Positions 1 to 13,410 of a stretch of 64,000 bases of DNA are shown here, in pieces (the first letter of the stretch is position 1; each line of letters begins with the position of its first letter). Made by a program: the position numbers and the translations under genes. A model generated the notes under the pieces. It was not told where the DNA came from and made no database searches. It saw nothing but the letters and a program-made list of their open reading frames with translations. Source of the DNA: Neonectria sp. B-13 (taxonomy: Eukaryota; Ascomycota; Sordariomycetes; Hypocreales; Nectriaceae); NCBI GenBank assembly GCA_002682825.1, contig NOKP01000001.1, positions 3,351,296 through 3,415,295 of the forward strand, in the 5' to 3' direction.

Positions 1-845
1 TCTCTGCTGGTACCTCGCTGCTGGGCCACTTACGCCCTTGTCTCTTGTCTCTGGCCTTGTTTTGGTCCCGCGCGAGCAAATGGCGCGCACAACCCAGACA
101 CGCCGCGCCCAGCCAGCCAGCCAGCCAATTTGCGTGTCTGCACCTTGGAGGCCAGGAGCCTAGGAGGAAGGAGGCCACCCGACCCGTGGCTGACGGCCCA
201 TTCATTACCTTGGGTCGCTCATGCCCCACGGCGGCGCTGCGGCGCACGACGGTCGGTACTTGCTGCGCCAGCGCCTGGTGTATGCGGCATGAGGTATCCC
301 GCGTCGGGTCGCCGTTCTTTCCTTCTGCCTTTCACACCACCCGCTTCCATTGTGCTCGGCGGGTTGCCACAGTAAAGGGGCATAAAGTGACTGGCTGCAT
401 GGAAACACATCCCATGTATGGCCGATGAAACCCAGGTACTTCGTAGTGTCGTCCCATTTCCCCCCTCTTGCTGTTATGAAAGGGGTTTCTTCGAGAGCCC
501 CGGCTGAAGTACGGTGATACGTGTGTCCGACAGTCGAACAGTCCGACAGTCCAGCAGCCCAACAATAGGAAGACAAGGCCAGCCGGCCAGATACGGAAGC
601 TGAGATCGCATTGCGCATTCACACTAGTCCACTGCTAGAGGTAGGTACAGTACTCTAGTGCAGCAGCAGAGAGCGGCATGGAGAACTTAATGGAGGTTGC
701 GGATGACACCCGAGCGAGGCTGGGCATAGAACAAGATGGGGGCGTGGGCAGAAAGACAAAGAAGGTGGTGAGTGAGAAGAGCAGGGCGGGTTGTCGGCGG
801 AAAGGCAAAGAAAGCTCGCAGGGAGCCAGAGTGGGAGTGATCTGT

Positions 846-859
846 ACTTCGTACGAAGT
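846..859. repeat. 14-bp perfect palindrome ACTTCGTACGAAGT
   Basis: The 14 bases read the same on both strands. The left half matches the TACTTCGTA word seen at 437, 2653 and 3205 and, inverted, at 60471. It lies in gene-free DNA. It could be a protein-binding site or part of a dispersed element. Function is unknown. Confidence 0.6.
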
Positions 860-3130
860 CGGATAGGCGTCGCAAGTGCAGTGGCAAGTGGCCGTGGAAG
901 TGTGGCAGTGGCAGCAATGGAAACGACCAGTCCTCGACTCGCCTTGTTCTCCTCCGAAGGCTCCTATTTCAGGCAAAGCTGGCGGGGAAGAGAGTCGGGG
1001 TGTAGTATGAGACTTAGGTTCGCAGGGAGGTCAAAAAGGTACTCGAGCCCATGTACCAGTACATGAAAATTTCGTATGACAGTACATCCTCGTCATGCAT
1101 GTTCAAAGTACCCCGCCAGCCCATTGCCTCTGCTCCAGTTATCAGGCTCCAGGGCACTTTGAACAAGACGCCGGGCCCCAATTGCTGCGGTCTAGAACAT
1201 AATGCCGCTCAGTCGCAATGGTGAACCCCAGCGTTTGAGCGTGTTTGGTCGCGTGCAAGTACCTACTGTTAGGCTGGCTCATCAGTTGCGTAAGAGGGGG
1301 AGGCTGGCTGGACAGGAACTCGAACGTCACTGGAGACAAGAGGAGAGAGGATGGATGGCCTGTCGACCAGGGAATGCAAAGGTTGTGCCCACTGGATCCA
1401 TACTCCATAGCGCCTCCTCTCTTTCGTACTCCGTGCCGACCTCACTACTACGTACGTACTTTGTGCGAGTGACTCGGGTGTCTCGCGGTAGTGCCAGAGC
1501 GGACGGTAGCTTCGGAGGCGGAGGGGGTGTGAGTGAAGGTATGCAATGTGGAAAGGCAGGTCAAACACAGCCCGATATTGTGTCTTTGCCATGGAACACA
1601 ACACAGGACGGAGAGAGACAACTCGGACAGCGTACGAAAGTCGTTCTGGCCATCTCGCTGTGCATCTGGCTGGAAAATCAAAGAGAGAAACAGAAGTCAC
1701 AAACCCGAGCCGGGCGGTGGCAGTTGGTTGCTAGGTTGCGCGGTGGTGAGGGCGAGAGGTCAGAACCGCGTTCGGATACTTTCCCGGTATCAGCATGCTC
1801 CGAGGTTAGGGTGCTACCATGATGCATCCGTGGTGGTGAGGTGAGGTTGGATCCGCTGTGCCCAGCGCTAAACTTTGAATCACCAACAAAACGCAAAGAG
1901 GCCATCAGAGCCGGGTCCGCCGACTCTCAGCCAGCCAGCCAGCCTTCGATGACGGTATCACACTACCAAGCACCGCTTCCACTTCCACCTCCGACGGCCG
2001 CCCTAGAGACGAGGGACGACAGGACTGGGGTGGGCGGGGAACTTGCAGTGCGCATCGGCGTTTCGAGTCGCAAGCAGGTTGGCAGGATGGGTGAGCCAGA
2101 GGGCGAGCCAGAGCGAGTGCAGGCACTTCGTAGTGTCTACATAGTAAAGAAGCGGGTTGGCGGGCTCAACATGGAGCCAGCATCGCCGGCGGAGGACAAG
2201 GGGCCAGGAGACACGCGCTCAATCAAGTGCAGTGAGTGGCGGACGGCGGATGGTACTCAGATACATGTGCAAGCCCAGGTCGCAGAATGGAGTCGGGTTC
2301 GACTCCAGCACCGACTGGATCTCCTAGTCCGGACTATGTACATAGTAGGTGTGGCACAATAGCAAGAGGCGCCCAGGCCCGGGGAGGGAGGGGGAACGCG
2401 GCCGTGAGTCCCGAGACTGATTGATTGAAGGATAGCGGCCTTCAGTCTTCAGGGAGGTGGATGGAGTGAGTGGAGGGGGCCTGGTACTATGTAAGGTGAG
2501 GTAGGTGAGGTAGTCGACAGACTGGTGGACGGGCGGCGGGCTTGGTGCTGGTGGACAAGGAGGGAATGGCTGGCAAGGAGGGCCGCGCGGGGTACCGGTG
2601 GACGGTGACACCCAGGCTGCGAGGCAGAGCCAGAGTGGCAGAGACGGCGATGTACTTCGTAGTAGGGTGATGTGAGTGTGAGTGTGTGAGAGAGGCGAAA
2701 GTGGAGGGTGAACACAAGCAAGGCCAGACAAAGAGCCACCAACGACCGCACCAAGAGGACGCGAGGGGCCAGCTGGGAGGAAGGGAAGGGGAGAAGGGGG
2801 AGTCCTAGGAGGGAGGTCTGAGCATCCCCCCAACATTGGATGGCACGGCAATCACTCCAAGTACACTGTGCGGATTGCGCGACAAGCGCTGCGGTACAAG
2901 GTCCTTGTACTCTACCTCGGCGCGGCGGGCAGCGTGCGGCATGTACCTGTACAGTACCACACAATAATAGCACCAGAGCCACCAAGGACCACCCGCTGCG
3001 CGCTGGTGACTGGCCCACTGGTGGCCACTGGCACCGCTGCTGGGGCCTGGGGGGCAGCTGGGAGCTGGGAGCCTGGGCCAGGCGGGCTGACCTTTCCTCG
3101 ATGAGACGGGCGACGGGACTCTCAGGGACC

Positions 3131-3160
3131 TGGCACCTGGCACCTGGCACCTGGCACTGG
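3131..3160. repeat. Short tandem repeat, CACCTGG units
   Basis: Four 7-bp units, the last one diverged, stand in a row in gene-free DNA. No function is apparent. Confidence 0.6.
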
Positions 3161-3397
3161 GGGAGGGGACCTGACGCTGCGGACCGTGACCATGAAGCGC
3201 GAGGTACTTCGTACTCTACTTTTGGTACGGAGTACTAGCACCACGGCTCGCGCGCACCCATTTTTGCGAGGGAAGGGGGTCTCGCCTAATAAGCAAGCAC
3301 CGGCTGCCAGTGCCCAGCATAACAGTGTGGTAGGCTGGTAGCTGGGCAGGCCGCGTTCCTCCACACACAATCACTCCCCCGGAGTAAAAAGGCTGCC

Positions 3398-4102
3398 TTG
3401 GCCCTCCCCCCATACATTTTCCCTCCCTTCTCTCTCATACAAATCTCCCACCCAAATCCTCCCATACAAACTCCCCTCACCTACACCTACACGACACGCC
3501 TTCGTGGTGAGTACCGTCCCTCCGCGCTGCGCACCACCACACAGCACATCTTCACAAGCCTGCTTCTCCTGCACCACTGCTGCTTGCGCGCACTTGATCA
3601 CGTCTACTTTACGCTCTCGTTTTTGCCATTGCTGCAAATCCGCATCGTCCGTAGAGCTGCGCGCATCCAAGTGCACTTTGATCCTTCACCTTGTCGCATC
3701 TTCATAACTTGCCCTCGCGCGCCTCAAGACTTGACCAGCAAGCTAACCCAGCTGTCGCGCCTCAGAACACCACATCACAACCACCGTCGCCTCTCCCAAA
3801 AACAACCCCCCAGGTATGCTCACCCTCTACCTTGTGCTTTTCTATCATCCAAATGGCGATTGCCACGCGTTGGAGGCCGCAATTGCGTTTGCGCCTCACG
3901 CCTCACTTCATCACCAAGCTCCAGTGCCCATTTGGAGCTACCCCTCCAAACCCTTCCAGCGCGTCGGATCGCACGACACTTCCGTTCACGTCACGCCGTC
4001 ATCTGCCCCAATATCATCGCTCTCTGTTGTCTCCATGCACAAACGACAACAAGCAAAGTCGTTGAGCCCTAACTTACATTTGTCAACCAGAAATCATCCA
4101 AG
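3398..4102 (+). promoter_or_regulatory. Pyrimidine-rich leader of NHP6 with a 5'UTR intron
   Basis: The 700 bases before the NHP6 start are strongly C/T-rich, typical of promoters and leaders of highly expressed fungal genes. A good intron fits at 3814-4090: donor GTATGC, branch CTAAC near 4069, acceptor CAG, ending 12 bases before the ATG. If it is spliced, the leader exon ends at 3813. The transcription start cannot be placed from sequence alone. Confidence 0.5.
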
Positions 4103-4646
4103 ATGCCTAAGGCCGCTGTCGGAAAGCGTGGAAAGGTTGAGAAGAAGCGCGCCAAGAAGGGTATGTCTTAGTCCTTTTTTTCTCTTCCACCTAGCAGGGT
4201 CTTTGCCTGGTCGGCGACAGGTTGGATGTGATCACCCTCATCGATCCGCATCCTCCAGAACCATGGCCTATCCCAGCAATGCAGACTCTGCCAATCAGCT
4301 CTCACTGCCCAACGTTCAATGACTAACTGGGATCAGACCCCAACGCCCCCAAGCGTGGTCTCTCTGCCTACATGTTTTTCGCCAATGAGCAGCGCGAGAA
4401 TGTCCGTGAGGAGAACCCTGGTATCTCTTTCGGTCAGGTCGGCAAGCTTCTTGGTGAGCGATGGAAGGCCCTGAACGAGAAGCAGCGCACTCCCTATGAG
4501 GCCAAGGCTGCCGCCGACAAGAAGCGTTATGAGGATGAGAAGCAAGCCTACAACGTATGATTGCCCTGTCAATCCGCTTTTGACAAACTCACGCTGATAC
4601 TAACCAGGACAAAAAGGCCGAGCAGGAGGAGGAGGAATCCTCCTAA
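4103..4646 (+). CDS. NHP6: NHP6-like HMG-box non-histone chromatin protein
   Basis: Exons 4103-4160, 4337-4554 and 4608-4646 give 104 residues. A basic N-terminal tail (residues 1-20, KR-rich) is followed by one HMG box (about 21-91, from [15 protein letters not shown] to YEDEKQAYN) and an acidic EEEESS end. This is the size and order of fungal NHP6, an abundant nuclear protein that bends DNA in the minor groove without sequence preference and assists FACT and promoter chromatin. Both introns have clear donors (GTATGT, GTATGA) and CTAAC branch sites. The start is the first ATG after the 5'UTR intron and restores the canonical MPKAA opening. Identification is firm. The nearest gene downstream is more than 2 kb away. 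Confidence 0.95.
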
Positions 4647-6842
4647 ACTGCAGCGCCCCGAACATCTCCAAGTTGAGGGATCCGCAAGATGGTGACCTCG
4701 GTCTCGCACCGACGCGGCTCCAATTCTTCTGCCGGCTGCCCCCTCGCTTGAAGCCCTCTCTTTCCTTATAATCTGGTCTGGGCGGTGTTGTATTATGGCA
4801 CGGTATGGGATGAGTGCTTTTGCTTTTCAGTTGCCGGAAACTCAACGGGATATGGTCTTGCGACGTGTTATTATGATCTAGAAGGCGGCCGGTCGAGCTG
4901 CAGGCTCCCTTTCGCACCGCTTGTTCTCGTGAGCCTCTGATCATGAACTACACAGGACGTCATGAGACGATGAAACGAGACACTTGTACAAGTACGGGAG
5001 CTCCAACCTTGAACTCAAATAAAATAAAAACTGTTCACCAAAAGTCATGCATACCCTTTTCCCATTGCGACCTGATGCAGGCGTCGTAGAGGCTCGCTAG
5101 TTTGTTTTCCGTAGAGTGTCGACTTTGACCGAAGTGTGCTTGCACAGAACTACATGCCTTGGCCTGACCTGTGAATCTCAAGGTGAAGCTGACAAGCTCT
5201 GCCAGAGAGAGATAAGATAAGGAAGGGAAGACCGGGGCTAGCTTCTCGGCCTGAGGATGTAAGCCGCCCCGCAGGTCAGCGGAATGCAGCAACCGTCAAC
5301 GGAAGGAGTGACTCGGTTGAAACGAGCGTGTCGTCAGATTGGCGAAACCATTTGCACTTCACTCCTCCATCATGCCGATATCTCCCCCTTCGAGTGGTGC
5401 ACATCCTATCGACCAACGGCCACGCTGACGATATTGGGATGTCGCACGCAACGCACGCAACGCACGCAAAGCACACACCTGTGGCTTCGTGCAGGTCAGC
5501 AGCATCCCACCAAGCAAGAGACGAGAGGCAAGCGAGTGCTGCCCGCGTCCTCTTATACGAAGCGCTTCACCCCCATCAACCAAGTAGTGCTCTGGGTACT
5601 GTCGCACCAAAAGGCAATGCAGTAGGCGAGTGGCCTCATTTTGGCTGTCGGGGCCCCCGCCGACTCCGTCGAGCCAGTGGGCGGGCCATGGCCCGTCACC
5701 AGCAACGTGACGGCTGATATGGGCTTCGGCAACTCAGGCCTGTCCACCTGGCGCCTCTCGACCGCACGATCAAGGAACAAGGGGAGGGATGAAGGGACAA
5801 AAGGGGACCTGCACCCCAGCACAGACGTGGTTCCTTCGGCTCCTCCTCACTCTCACGATCTCCGCGACAGGCCCGCTCCACATCTCCCGGATGCACGTCT
5901 AGAATCGCCGCAGGCGCAACACGTCGCACGGGGGCCCTGAGTGGACGGTCGCGTTGGAGATGGTCATCGCCGCCGCTGCAAGTGCCCACCCACCCCGATC
6001 TAGCCCAGTCCACGTCTCCGCGGCTGCTTGTGCATGGGATTGGCGTCATGTCGAGAGACGCTTGCTTTCGTGGCAACGCCTGAGCAGTTCACTCCAAACT
6101 GCTGCACACAATTGCACCTCCCATTCACCCATTCACCCACCCACAACACACAAGCATAATGGCATTTGGTGTGCTCGTGTCGAGCGTAGCGACTCGCCAT
6201 CCCACCGAGCTCGGGATTTGCGGGTTTCTGATCATCAGGTGGTCATGACCCCCTAGATGTGGTCTTAGCTCGCTTGAGACAGGACGATTTTCCTGGGCGC
6301 CGCCAACATTACATGCAGCATCTCTAATGGGCTCATTTTGGGAGCGCGATAAGAACCGTGCACCGAACACGTCAGGTGAAGCCATGGGTATGGGTACTCT
6401 GGTGGGATTGCGAGCCTTTCAGTGGTGTTGACCACTTAGCCCGGATTGGATCACACGTTGTCGACGGCCGGCAGCTGGGCCTTCCCCCCTTCTCATTAAT
6501 AACCAGGTTGCCCTTTCAACCCGTTTCCTTGTGTCCCTAATCGAGCATCAAATATACTTCTTCTGGGATCACCATCGGCATCTAATCTTTACTGCCTTGA
6601 CCCATCAACCTCGACCCAGCGACTTCCTTACTCCATTTCCCACCCATATACTTCACCACACCCACCAAACGAGACCGATCCCGCGCAGCACCTCCCAGAT
6701 CCGCCTCGGCGTGGGGGACCTCCCAAAGAGAGCCTCGACAGAAACACACCAGCACCAATATCCATCGGTTTCCCCTGGTGCCCGATATCATACGATGCCC
6801 TCTTGACCAGCTCCCATTCTGGAGTCTGACCTTCGTTCCATC
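4647..6842. other. Intergenic: NHP6 3' end and leader of the next gene
   Basis: The first few hundred bases are presumably the NHP6 3'UTR. Small frames around 5284-5940 overlap each other on both strands and have no domain. From about 6480 the DNA becomes C/T-rich with CACACCC-like runs, which suits the promoter and leader of the gene starting at 6843. I see no gene. Confidence 0.5.
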
Positions 6843-8726
6843 ATGACCATGGAGTTGGTCCCTGGAGGCCAAATCGAATTCCAGCTGCTTCAAGGCTGTT
6901 GTTTGGAAGCAAATAGAGCTGACGTAGTGGCGTTCCACCTCGATGGACTCCGCACTTCGTTGCCCGGGCCCCCTCATCCGCATCTGACGCTGACTATCGA
7001 GGAGATCCGAATTTCGAGCCAACTCCTTCGTGAACTTGCTGATAATTCACAAGTTCATTTTTCCCGTGTCCCTGTTGTTCTCGATTACCTTGAAATCATC
7101 CTCCCTTGTCTATCCCGATCCCTGCGAGATATCACCAGCCACTATGAGGACAGAACTATGACAAAAGAGAACCGATGGAGGAAGATGTACCATGATATGA
7201 CCGATGAGGCTGGGGGCCTGTCACTTCCGCAACGATTCATTCTCTACAACCATTTTCTAACCCTACTGCGAGAATTGTTGACCAGGTTAGCAATTTCCTT
7301 CCGGCACAGGCCGAACAGACTGTTGCTGACGAATAGCCAGGTCACCTAACTTCGACCTCAACTCCCTGGAGAGCACTCGGCTTCAGGTAATGCAGTTGCG
7401 AGAATCGAGACGGATACGTGAGTTCCACTCCCATGTGACGACAACCACGAAGCTGATTAAACATAGCACCGCCTCCAATTCGAGTTGGGCCAGGAATTCG
7501 TCCTGACTCCCTCCTAGATGACTCAGGCATAACATCTGTGAGCTGCTCCGACTTTATCATTTAGCTCATCTTAACATGGTACTTTAGACCATCCACTGGG
7601 CTGAGAAAATATTCTCGTTGCCTCTACCATCCCGAACCGCCCTCAAACACCAGCGCTCGTAAGCTTGCCCCACTCCTCGAAGCGTCTCGTCCAAGTTGAC
7701 CAGGTGGTGTAGGTCAAAATCATTTGGCCCTCATGTTCCTTGGGGACACATCAAGATGCCTAGCGATGCTAGGGTTCTCTTCATGCGGTTCGTAAACCTT
7801 TATAATTCCTTCATCGGGGTGAATTGAAATATTGACAGTGGTAGTCCCTTCAATGACCGTCAACTATCCTTGATTGTCTACCTTAGCCCAAGAGACAGAT
7901 GCCCATACTTCCTTCTCCGGATGTACCACATGGGCTCGCCCTGGTTCTCTCTACGAGGTGCTCACGAACTCTGCATTGATCGTAGCGGCAGTAGTCTTCA
8001 GTTCTGGCGGTGGAGTGCAAGTGAAGGATGTGCAAAGCTGTGGGCCAGCTTGAGCCTAATGACCTGGGAGGGTATGTCTTGCCTGCCTGCTTCTATTTTT
8101 TTCAATATTCCTCCTTACTAGCTCAAACACTAACTTGTCTTAGAAATGACCCTCCTCTATTGTTGCTTTCTGTCATTCAAGGCTCGAAATAGCCTGACAG
8201 TCCACGTCGCCCCTCAAGAGCAGACCCTACATGGTGAACGAAAGCTCTTCCAAGCGTAAGGTTCTTCCCACATAGAGCCTGTTCACTCTTAATCTGATCA
8301 TTGTAGACGCATTCTTGACGACGGCTACCGACACTCCCTCATTGTATATGAAGATATATTGACCAAAGGCATCCGCCTTCATGCCGCTGTATGGGACGGT
8401 GCACTTCGGCAGTGTCCCGTATGGACTGCTTTTGGTTCGTCCACCATGCTTAGGATGTTGGAGCCATTCTAGCTAACATATACAGTCACCCACCAATCCG
8501 CTTCGTCAACATGGATGAAGCGAGTGTCCAAGTACAAAATTCGCTTAGCAGACATCCAGCTCTACGTCTTCTGCCAAAATTACCAACAACAAAACCAACG
8601 ACGTGGAAGTGCGGGAGCATTTGAAATCTGCTTCGTCAGTGAGGAAGGTGAGTTGCCTCCGTCTCAGACTCCTTTCGCCTAGCCATCGCAGATCATCTCA
8701 CGGAAAATAGCATCGAAGCGGTTTAA
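6843..8726 (+). CDS. Conserved filamentous-fungal protein of unknown function
   Basis: Ten exons (6843-7285, 7341-7417, 7467-7537, 7588-7658, 7713-7787, 7839-8071, 8144-8255, 8307-8434, 8486-8647, 8692-8726) keep a single frame and give 468 residues. The nine introns are 45-72 nt with consensus ends, strong evidence that this is a real gene. The protein is soluble, with no signal peptide or membrane span. Recognisable blocks are an N-terminal helical part (ISSQLLRELADNSQVHFSR, near residue 60), FGPHVPWGHIKMPSDARVLF in the middle, and a C-terminal half rich in W, F and Y with YLSPRDRCPYFLLRMYH. From memory, similar proteins occur across ascomycetes, but I know no function. The end converges on PGM with a 540-base gap. 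The ATG at 6843 is in good context. Confidence 0.85.
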
Positions 8727-9266
8727 GGAGCTCTTCTCCCCGCAACCTCTCACCGGAACCACGTTGACCGAGGTGACCCAGACGACCGAGTCGGCTGAAT
8801 AAAGCTATAATGCTTTGATGCCCTCCGCCCCTCAGTACAGTTGTATCCCCATTTTGTATTTCTCCCTTTGCAGCGTTTCGATTTCGATTCAACTTAGCGA
8901 CGGCCACGGAGTTCATGTAACGCCAGCTTGACGGTTTGATGAATTACGAGTAACGAGCTCCTTTTGTCGATCAAGGTTAGCGGGAGACAGATTGTATGAT
9001 ATCCGGCACAGACGACATTCTTCTTGTTCAATTGTAGGGCATGTCTCATTTTCTGATTTTGGAGCGGTTTCCTCGTGACATGAGATTGGCTATCGTTTGG
9101 TCTGCCCTTTTGCATCCCTTCACTTTGCACACCGTTGGTTCCTTGTGGTTACGAGAACGCTCAATTTTGTTACTTTAACTATGCGATAACAAACTCAGAA
9201 TGTCAGTATTATATTGCGTTTTCTCCGACTCTTTCCTTCTTCCGCGACCGATACGGCTGGGGCGGC
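8727..9266. other. Convergent intergenic region
   Basis: This is the space between two genes that end toward each other. It is AT-richer than its flanks and should contain both 3'UTRs. I see no gene or repeat. Confidence 0.5.
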
Positions 9267-11297
<2,031 letters not shown>

Positions 11298-12053
11298 TCT
11301 GACTTGCGAGAGGAGGTTATTCAGAGATGGAGAAGCAGAAGAGAAACGGAGGGATTGAGCAAGAGATGAAGGGGAAGAGGGAAGGGAGAAAAGGCGAACC
11401 TGCGGTGGGAAGACGGCCGGGTTGAGGTGGAGTGGGGAGAGGTGGTGCAGGCCGGTGGAGGTGGAGATGAGCAATGGCGATGGTTGGTTGGCTGGTGGTC
11501 GAGACTGGCGGACGAGACGATAGCGGCAGCTTGTTCACGTTAGTTGGTCAGGTAGCAAGGGAGCTTGGGGAAGCTGTTCCAGTTTGTTTGGTGGGGTTGG
11601 GTTGATGATATCACTTTGGCGAGGCAAGGTAAGGTAATGGAGGGGTCGCTACAGTCTACTGTGGGTATCGGCACTGTACGTTTGCACTCCTACAGTGCTT
11701 CAGCAGACAGTGCAGTGGCTGACGGAATTTCTTGAAAACGTCCCAAGAAATAGCCAGTGACACAATGTAGGGCTGTGATAGCAACATGATGAGCACATAC
11801 GTACGAAATACTTACCTAAGGTACCAGGTGTTGTCTTACAATATGCAATTGAATTCCTTGAAGGATGGGGAAAAACTTGGCCGAGACACTGGACATGATA
11901 TGATCCATTTCCTCATCTCACTCAACAAAATGTTGGGCCACCTTGAATCTCATCCCTCGCATCATCGTGAATCAACCAACAATCAACTCATGCTCGTACA
12001 GGCAAACACCAGCACTGGCTCCAAAACCAATCAATAAGCTTACACCAGCAGGG
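11298..12053. other. PGM promoter and REX2 3' region
   Basis: On the minus strand the part next to 11298 is C/T-rich and is probably the PGM promoter and leader. The part near 12053 is AT-richer and is presumably the REX2 3'UTR. No gene is seen. Confidence 0.5.
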
Positions 12054-12802
12054 CTATTTCTCATCATCTACTATAATTTTCTTTTGTTTCTTCATCTTGG
12101 TCTTCACCGCCGGCACCGCATCATCAAACGTCGGCCGGAAGATGGCCTCCCTGTAGTACCTGGCCTCCTCGATGCTCTCGAGGATGTCGTCCCGCGCCTT
12201 GTGCAGGCCCCTCTTGCTGGGCACCTTGTTGACGATGCGCTTGGCGCTCCACCTCCGCGCCGCCTCCTTGATCGAGCTGACGTCCAGGATGCGGTGGTGC
12301 AGGTGCTTCGTGACCCGGCCGTACGGCCCGCGCCGGAGGAACGCCCGGTCGCAGTGCACGCTGTTGCCCGCCAGCAGCCCGCGCTTGCGCTCGGGGATGA
12401 AGCGCGTGATGTACTCGTACAGCGCGTCGGCCGCCTGCTCCGGCGTCGTCGTCGAAGCCAGCACCGCCGCCGTGAGGCCCGAGTCGGCGTGCGTCTTGGT
12501 GCACCAGGCGTCCATCTGGTCGAGGCGCGACGACGGCAAGTGGACTATGGCGTGGAATCCCTCCTCGTCGAGGACCTCGAGGTTGCCCGTGGTGATGATG
12601 CAGTAGATCTCGATTATCTCTTCCGTGTCGGGGTTGAGACCCGTCATCTAAGTTGGGTGTGTGTGAGTCGAGTGAGTGAGGCCATAGCCAATGACATCCC
12701 GCCGGTGCACCGTGGGCGACGTACCTCACAGTCAATCCATACGAGGGGGTCGTCGGTGGCACTCTTGGGCGTTTCGACCGCGTCCTCCGGGTTTGTAGAC
12801 AT
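12054..12802 (-). CDS. REX2: Oligoribonuclease, DEDDh 3'-5' exonuclease (REX2-like)
   Basis: Exons 12802-12725 and 12647-12054 give 223 residues. The DEDDh exonuclease motifs are present: Exo I WIDCEMTGL (Asp24, Glu26), Exo II NSVHCDRAFL (Asp126) and Exo III H-H-R-I-L-D near residues 143-148. Orn/REX2 enzymes degrade RNA fragments of 2-5 nt to mononucleotides and in fungi act largely in mitochondria. The DCE/MTG junction at the intron restores the family motif exactly. The lysine-rich tail (KTKMKKQKK) is an extra. The first 20 residues are acidic and are not a convincing mitochondrial presequence, so location is uncertain; an upstream start is not evident. The gene is divergent from the oxidoreductase at 13411. 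Confidence 0.93.
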
Positions 12803-13410
12803 GATTCCTTTTGCGGTTGAGCCTTGTTCTGTGTGTCCGTGTGTGGACGGATTCGTATGCATGTAACGTGAAAGACTTGCGGTGGCCGTCCAGCTCCTTG
12901 CAGTTTGCCCGCAGTGGGGAGGCGGCTCAGTTGGCTCCCCGCCGTCAGAGGCCCGTGGACCTTGGCGCCCACTTAACTGGGCGGGTGCCCTGTGGCGCCC
13001 CCCCTCCAGCGCTGCCGTACAGCACCTAACGCGCTGGAACGTTGCGTATTCTAAATCGCCGCCTCCCCATTGGCAGCCGGCACTTCAACACCACATCCCA
13101 GGATCCCGCTGGCTCCTATCATTAACATCGTCAGCATATACGGCCGAGTACAGCGCGAGAGAGGCCATCCACGGGGTTCTTTGGTGTCCGCTTCCTCTCG
13201 AAATCTGCTGTTTGTCTTTCTCACGGAATCTTGATCTCGTTGCCAGTGCCGAAAGTGTCGTCAGCTCATCCAAGCGGGCAACTTACACCTATCCTCTTCC
13301 GTCTGCCTTGATCACCTCAGCCAGCTGTATTCCCTGCACATAATCTCGAGTGAGAAACCGGGCACTTCAATACACTTACAATCGCAACATCGACAAATCT
13401 TCTCTCCATC
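12803..13410. promoter_or_regulatory. Divergent promoter region, REX2 and oxidoreductase
   Basis: These 608 bases separate two start codons facing away from each other, so both promoters must lie here. It is GC-rich in the middle. No specific motif is claimed. Confidence 0.6.

Larger units (their letters stand above)
1..3397. other. Gene-free left flank, low complexity
   Basis: No open frame here has recognisable domains, splice-supported extension or coding character. The stretch is rich in short purine-rich and GGCT/AGCC-like runs, for example repeated AGCC near 110-128 and 1929-1945 and repeated CACCTGG near 3131-3157. A 9-mer, TACTTCGTA, recurs in it (see findings). Several frames exceed 130 codons on both strands at once, as expected of GC-rich noncoding DNA. 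I see no gene. Confidence 0.6.

Noticed and set aside
1202..1822. 206-codon plus-strand frame
   Set aside because: It overlaps a 143-codon frame on the other strand, shows no domain or splice signals in a gene pattern, and lies in low-complexity DNA.
2281..2330. tRNA T-arm-like GGGTTCGACTCC
   Set aside because: No matching acceptor, D and anticodon arms can be folded around it.
2449..3150. 233-codon minus-strand frame
   Set aside because: Composition is repeat-driven (Pro/Ser/Leu-rich from GGGTGG-like runs), no domain is seen, and other long frames overlap it.
12124..12972. 282-codon minus-strand frame over REX2
   Set aside because: It is a shifted frame of the REX2 exon with Gly/Arg/Ala-rich nonsense; the DEDDh frame is clearly the coding one.
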